Program-made: the position numbers and the translations under genes
Notes under the pieces: model-generated
The model's database searches: none
What the model saw: only the letters and a program-made list of their open reading frames with translations
What the model was told of the DNA's origin: nothing
Shown: positions 60,965 to 64,000 of the stretch, in pieces
How the letters are laid out: each line of letters opens with the position of its first letter
Numbering within the stretch: position 1 is the stretch's first letter
Source: RHLJ01 sp965247355
GTDB taxonomy: Bacteria > Bacteroidota > Rhodothermia > Balneolales > Balneolaceae
Direction: 5' to 3'
Assembly: GCA_965247355.1 (NCBI GenBank)
Contig: OZ252011.1
Coordinates: forward strand, 558,001 to 622,000
DNA length: 64,000 nt

Positions 60965-61881
60965 TATTCAGATACTATAAAACCACTGCTAGTTTTCTGG
61001 ACGGATAAGTTTTTTATGGTGGAAATATCAGTGAGGATTGATTCAAGCTCAGTTGAATTTTTATAGTGGGCCTGAATCCGCTCCCTATCAAAAAGATCTC
61101 CTTTTAATATGATTTCTTTTCCAAAATGGAATTCCAATCGTTCAAAAAACTGAGCAAGAGTTACATTTGAAAATTTCAAGTCACCATTTAACCAACTAAG
61201 AGAATGGATGCTTATTTCTGAAACCTGTTGTTTGCTGAGTTCCCGGGTATTTCGATTTAAAGTAGCAGATTCGTTTTTGATAATAAATACATCACTTTCA
61301 TGGTAATCATAAACTGAAACCTTACCTTCCAATACAGAAACTTCGGCATTCAGAGATGAGGAATTATTCCAGTCAGATACATTAAATTTGGTTCCAAGAA
61401 CTGTGGTTTGAGTAGTTGGAGCATTAACAACAAATGGAGTTTCGGAAGAAACAACCTCGAAATAAGCTTCCCCGTCCAGGTCCATATTTCGATGAAATGT
61501 ACCGAAGAAAGGGCGATAAGAAAGAGAGGTATTCCCATTCAGTTGCACCCTTGAACCATCTGGTAGTGAAACTGTTAATTGTTCACCCGGGGCGGCTTGA
61601 TAAGAATAGCTGTAAAAACTTATATAACTAACAAATGCGGCGATAAGTACAGTTGCGGCTACTGCAAAGTATTTGAATAGCTGAATATTGGATGACGTTT
61701 TTTTGTTTACATCAATTGTAGTCAGGATATCATTCAAAGCTTGTTCTGTTTCCTGTTCGGTTACCAGAGAAGGTTCGTTTTCATCCGGGCCAGCTATGTC
61801 CCAGATTTCCTGTAAATCGTCGGGGAAATTCTTTAGCTTGTGAACAGTGGCTTTATCAGTTGTTGGTTTATTTTTTTTCAT
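60964..61881 (-). CDS. FecR-family anti-sigma factor
   Basis: The protein has 305 residues. A cytoplasmic head (about 1-68) is followed by one membrane helix (about 70-92), a FecR domain (about 100-195, with PGEQLTVSLPDGSRVQLNGN) and a C-terminal DUF4974-type domain (about 228-305, LAQFFERLEFHFGKEIILKG), which contacts the receptor STN domain in related systems. It overlaps the sigma gene by 4 bases and the receptor by one, so all three are made together. It holds the sigma factor inactive until the receptor signals. Confidence 0.93.
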   Translation of the reverse strand: MKKNKPTTDKATVHKLKNFPDDLQEIWDIAGPDENEPSLVTEQETEQALNDILTTIDVNKKTSSNIQLFKYFAVAATVLIAAFVSYISFYSYSYQAAPGEQLTVSLPDGSRVQLNGNTSLSYRPFFGTFHRNMDLDGEAYFEVVSSETPFVVNAPTTQTTVLGTKFNVSDWNNSSSLNAEVSVLEGKVSVYDYHESDVFIIKNESATLNRNTRELSKQQVSEISIHSLSWLNGDLKFSNVTLAQFFERLEFHFGKEIILKGDLFDRERIQAHYKNSTELESILTDISTIKNLSVQKTSSGFIVSE

Positions 61882-62426
61882 AATGCCAGTAACTCTGTGC
61901 GTTTCTCATCATATGCTTTCCGAAGACTTTTTAGAGCAGAAACAATGTGATTGTTAACCGTTCTTGGGGATACATCCATAATATCAGCGATCTCTTCATG
62001 CTGCAAGCCATCAATTCGGCTTAGTTCAAAAGCTTCCCGTTGTCGCTCGGGAAGAGCTTCAACAAGTACTTTTATTACTTCGCGTGGTGAAGTTTCAGAT
62101 TCATAAAAAATATCTGGTTTATCATGAATGCTCAGTGTTCGTTCATCCAATTCAGTTTGTTTTTGCTGATGATCCCGGATAAAATTAAGGCTCAGATTCC
62201 GCACAATCGTGTACATGTATGCAACTAAAGATTGGTTCGGATCCAACCTCGAACGATTTTCCCAAAGCTTTATAAATGCATTCTGCACGATATCAGTAGC
62301 ATCTGCTTTATCTTTCAGAAAACGATGAGCGTATGCAACATACACTCCATACTGCTCTCTGAAGAAGCTGGAGAAAGCTTGTCGATTACCTCGTTTAATT
62401 TTTTTTATGAGAGAACGTTGACTCAA
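61878..62426 (-). CDS. ECF RNA polymerase sigma factor
   Basis: The protein has 182 residues with sigma region 2 (about 14-80, ADATDIVQNAFIKLWENR) and region 4 (about 125-175, LPERQREAFELSRIDGLQHEEIADIMDVS, here in part, with helix-turn-helix SPRTVNNHIVSALKSLRK). No region 3 is present. This is the FecI-like, Bacteroidota type with the DVSPRTVNNHI recognition helix. An in-frame TAA lies 5 codons upstream and there is no ATG, so TTG at 62426 is the likely start. It is first in the sigma-fecR-receptor operon. Confidence 0.93.
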   Translation of the reverse strand: MSQRSLIKKIKRGNRQAFSSFFREQYGVYVAYAHRFLKDKADATDIVQNAFIKLWENRSRLDPNQSLVAYMYTIVRNLSLNFIRDHQQKQTELDERTLSIHDKPDIFYESETSPREVIKVLVEALPERQREAFELSRIDGLQHEEIADIMDVSPRTVNNHIVSALKSLRKAYDEKRTELLAL

Positions 62427-62447
62427 AATATTCTTCTTTTAGGATAC

Positions 62448-62475
62448 TACACTCAAAGTCATGGCAATGACTAGT
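62448..62475 (-). promoter_or_regulatory. Candidate autoregulated ECF sigma promoter
   Basis: On the - strand ACTAGTCAT (62475-62467), 14 bases, GTGTA (62452-62448), then GTATCC. The same two words and spacing stand before the FAS1 gene, and the A/T tracts just upstream are also alike (22 of 27 positions across 62464-62490 against 58171-58197 by eye). TTG-N21-TGACTTTG in the same area is a possible primary-sigma promoter. Confidence 0.6.
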
Positions 62476-62559
62476 GTTTTTTCAAAAAACTAAAGAATAG
62501 TTAAAAAAGTTCTACGAGAGAGAGATATCGATTCTCAAATAAGAATAATTTTCAAGCCC

Positions 62560-63828
62560 CTAGTTATTATCCCGACTTCTTGATGAAGATTTACGACTCT
62601 TCCAACTTCGGTCTTTCCCATTTCCTGAACGCTTTTTTCGGGCAGGTTTATTGGTATTTCTTTTTTGAGGGACGGTAAGAACTTCTGTTCCGTCATCCGG
62701 ATAAGCGTGATCTTCTACCACATCAATTTGTTGTTTAATGAGTTTATGGATGTCTTTCAGATAAGGACGTTCATTACCCGCACAGAAAGATAAAGCGACT
62801 CCACTTGAGCCTGCACGTCCCGTTCTTCCAATACGGTGCACATAGGTTTCAGCAACATTGGGAAGATCGTAATTGATTACATGTGAGATATCATCCACAT
62901 CAATACCACGGGCAGCAATATCGGTGGCGACTAACACATTCAGGTCTCCGTCTTTAAAATTATTCAGCGCTCGTTGCCGGGCTGGCTGCGATTTATTACC
63001 ATGGATGGCTTCAGCAGGAATTCCTGCCTGAATCAGCGTTTTAACAATTTTATTAGCGCCGTGTTTGGTTCTCGAAAATACAATAGAAGAGGTGATTTCA
63101 TCTTCTTTCAGCAACTCAGTTAGCAGCTTCGATTTATTCCCTTTACTTACGTAATACAGCTTTTGGTCTACTTTCTCGGCGGTGGTTTGCTTAGGCTTGA
63201 TGGTAACCGTCTCATACTTACCCAGAATACGTGTAGAAAGCTCTACAATAGCAGGAGGCATAGTAGCTGAGAAAAACAGGGATTGCCGTTTCTGAGGTAA
63301 TTTAGCAATGATCTTTTTGATGTCATTGATGAAACCCATGTCCAGCATTTGATCTGCTTCATCCAATACAAAGTATTCAACATCTTTGAGGGAAATAAAC
63401 CCCTGATTGATTAAATCCAGCAGGCGACCGGGAGTTGCCACCAGGATGTCAGTTCCTTTGCGTAATGCATTGGTTTGAGCCTTTTGCTTCACACCGCCAA
63501 AAATTACGGTGTTTCTGATGCCGGTATATTTTCCGTAGACCGAAAAACTGTCTGCAATCTGGATGGCAAGTTCCCGTGTTGGAGTAACCACCAGAGATTT
63601 AATGGCTCTGCGCTGGTTTTCATTTGAGCGTGCTTTGTACAGATGCTGAAGTATCGGAATAGCAAAGGCTGCGGTTTTTCCGGTACCGGTTTGAGCACAG
63701 CCCAACAGGTCGTGATGCGCTAGTAGGATTGGAATCGATTGTTCCTGAATTGGAGTAGGAGTGGTATAACCCTCACCCTTAAGTGCTTTAAGGATAGGTT
63801 CGACCAAATGTAATTCGTTAAATGTCAT
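62560..63828 (-). CDS. rhlE: DEAD-box ATP-dependent RNA helicase, RhlE-type
   Basis: The protein has 422 residues. The Q motif GYTTPTPIQEQSIP, motif I AQTGTGKTAAF, Ia PTRELAIQI, II VLDEADQMLD, III SAT and VI HRIGRTGRAG are all intact. A basic tail of about 45 residues (KPARKKRSGNGKDRSWKSRK) binds RNA. Such helicases act in ribosome assembly and RNA turnover, often in the cold. It is single; the 172 bases before it, to the window end, hold an AT-rich leader with no recognised gene. Confidence 0.92.
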   Translation of the reverse strand: MTFNELHLVEPILKALKGEGYTTPTPIQEQSIPILLAHHDLLGCAQTGTGKTAAFAIPILQHLYKARSNENQRRAIKSLVVTPTRELAIQIADSFSVYGKYTGIRNTVIFGGVKQKAQTNALRKGTDILVATPGRLLDLINQGFISLKDVEYFVLDEADQMLDMGFINDIKKIIAKLPQKRQSLFFSATMPPAIVELSTRILGKYETVTIKPKQTTAEKVDQKLYYVSKGNKSKLLTELLKEDEITSSIVFSRTKHGANKIVKTLIQAGIPAEAIHGNKSQPARQRALNNFKDGDLNVLVATDIAARGIDVDDISHVINYDLPNVAETYVHRIGRTGRAGSSGVALSFCAGNERPYLKDIHKLIKQQIDVVEDHAYPDDGTEVLTVPQKRNTNKPARKKRSGNGKDRSWKSRKSSSRSRDNN

Positions 63829-64000
63829 AGTTTTAGTATAAAAGAAATAGGAGGGAGTTGAAGATAGAGCTCAGAAATTTCCCGGATTATAATTATGGAG
63901 CATATGCGTGCCGGGGAGGCAACTCTATTCTTATATACTACATCGAAGTGCTAAGATACAGCTAATTATACTGGTAAGTACTATGGGGATTTGAAAGCTG
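63829..64000. other. Non-coding edge region upstream of rhlE
   Basis: AT-rich, with no open reading frame that has coding signs. TATAAT-like words occur near 63885-63895 on the - strand, but no clear promoter with proper spacing was found. The sequence may hold a long leader, as in cold-induced helicase genes. Confidence 0.3.

Overview
The window looks like chromosome of an AT-rich, Gram-negative member of the Bacteroidota/Balneolota/Rhodothermota group; a Balneolaceae-like organism is my inference. Signs of this are: BshB1 for bacillithiol; atpD-atpC standing alone, with a very short epsilon subunit; an ECF sigma / FecR / TonB-receptor module whose receptor has an STN domain; outer-membrane families (DUF6588- and DUF5723-like) common in this lineage; lipid A, TonB and TolC functions; and two promoters of the Bacteroidota form TTG-N20-TATCTTTG. 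No tRNA, rRNA, CRISPR array, insertion sequence or prophage was seen. No gap between genes exceeds 300 bases.

Layout. 1-3.5 kb: the 3' part of an aromatic amino acid hydroxylase, a propeller lipoprotein and bshB1. 3.6-10.8 kb: one + strand cluster for a MacAB-TolC-type efflux system (two permeases, TolC, HlyD adaptor, ATPase), interrupted by three small envelope-stress-like membrane proteins. 10.8-24.9 kb: mostly - strand housekeeping genes (rsgA, a DJ-1/PfpI protein, lon, a UvrD/PcrA helicase, valS, rsmB) with two outer-membrane proteins and one secreted NTF2-like protein. 25-30.2 kb: the least familiar part, with a lipoprotein trypsin-like protease, a secreted esterase, a membrane-anchored winged-helix regulator, a 7-TM protein and a lipoprotein. 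30.3-38.4 kb: atpDC, an S9 peptidase, and a polyprenyl synthase / lpxH / PBP1A operon. 38.5-48.2 kb: glycolysis (pfkA, pgi), a deoxynucleoside kinase, then the classic DUF177-rpmF-plsX-fabH-fabD-fabG-acpP-fabF-rnc cluster. 48.3-56.3 kb: mgtE, thyA-folA, a hybrid histidine kinase, an HD phosphohydrolase, a thioesterase and an M42 peptidase. 56.4-62.4 kb: a four-FAS1-domain lipoprotein followed (reading against the + strand) by a TonB receptor, FecR and an ECF sigma factor. The end is an RhlE-type helicase.

The most interesting system is the 56.4-62.5 kb module. The sigma factor, anti-sigma factor and STN-type receptor genes overlap as one operon. The region upstream of the sigma gene and the region upstream of the FAS1 lipoprotein share a two-part element, ACTAGTCAT-N14-GTGTA, with identical spacing. 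This suggests an autoregulated surface-signalling circuit whose target is a tetra-fasciclin lipoprotein, with no SusD partner. Other points of note are an 8-base-period palindromic repeat between rsmB and valS, a 12-base-pair hairpin that contains the start codon of the lipoprotein protease, and inverted repeats in the atpD leader.
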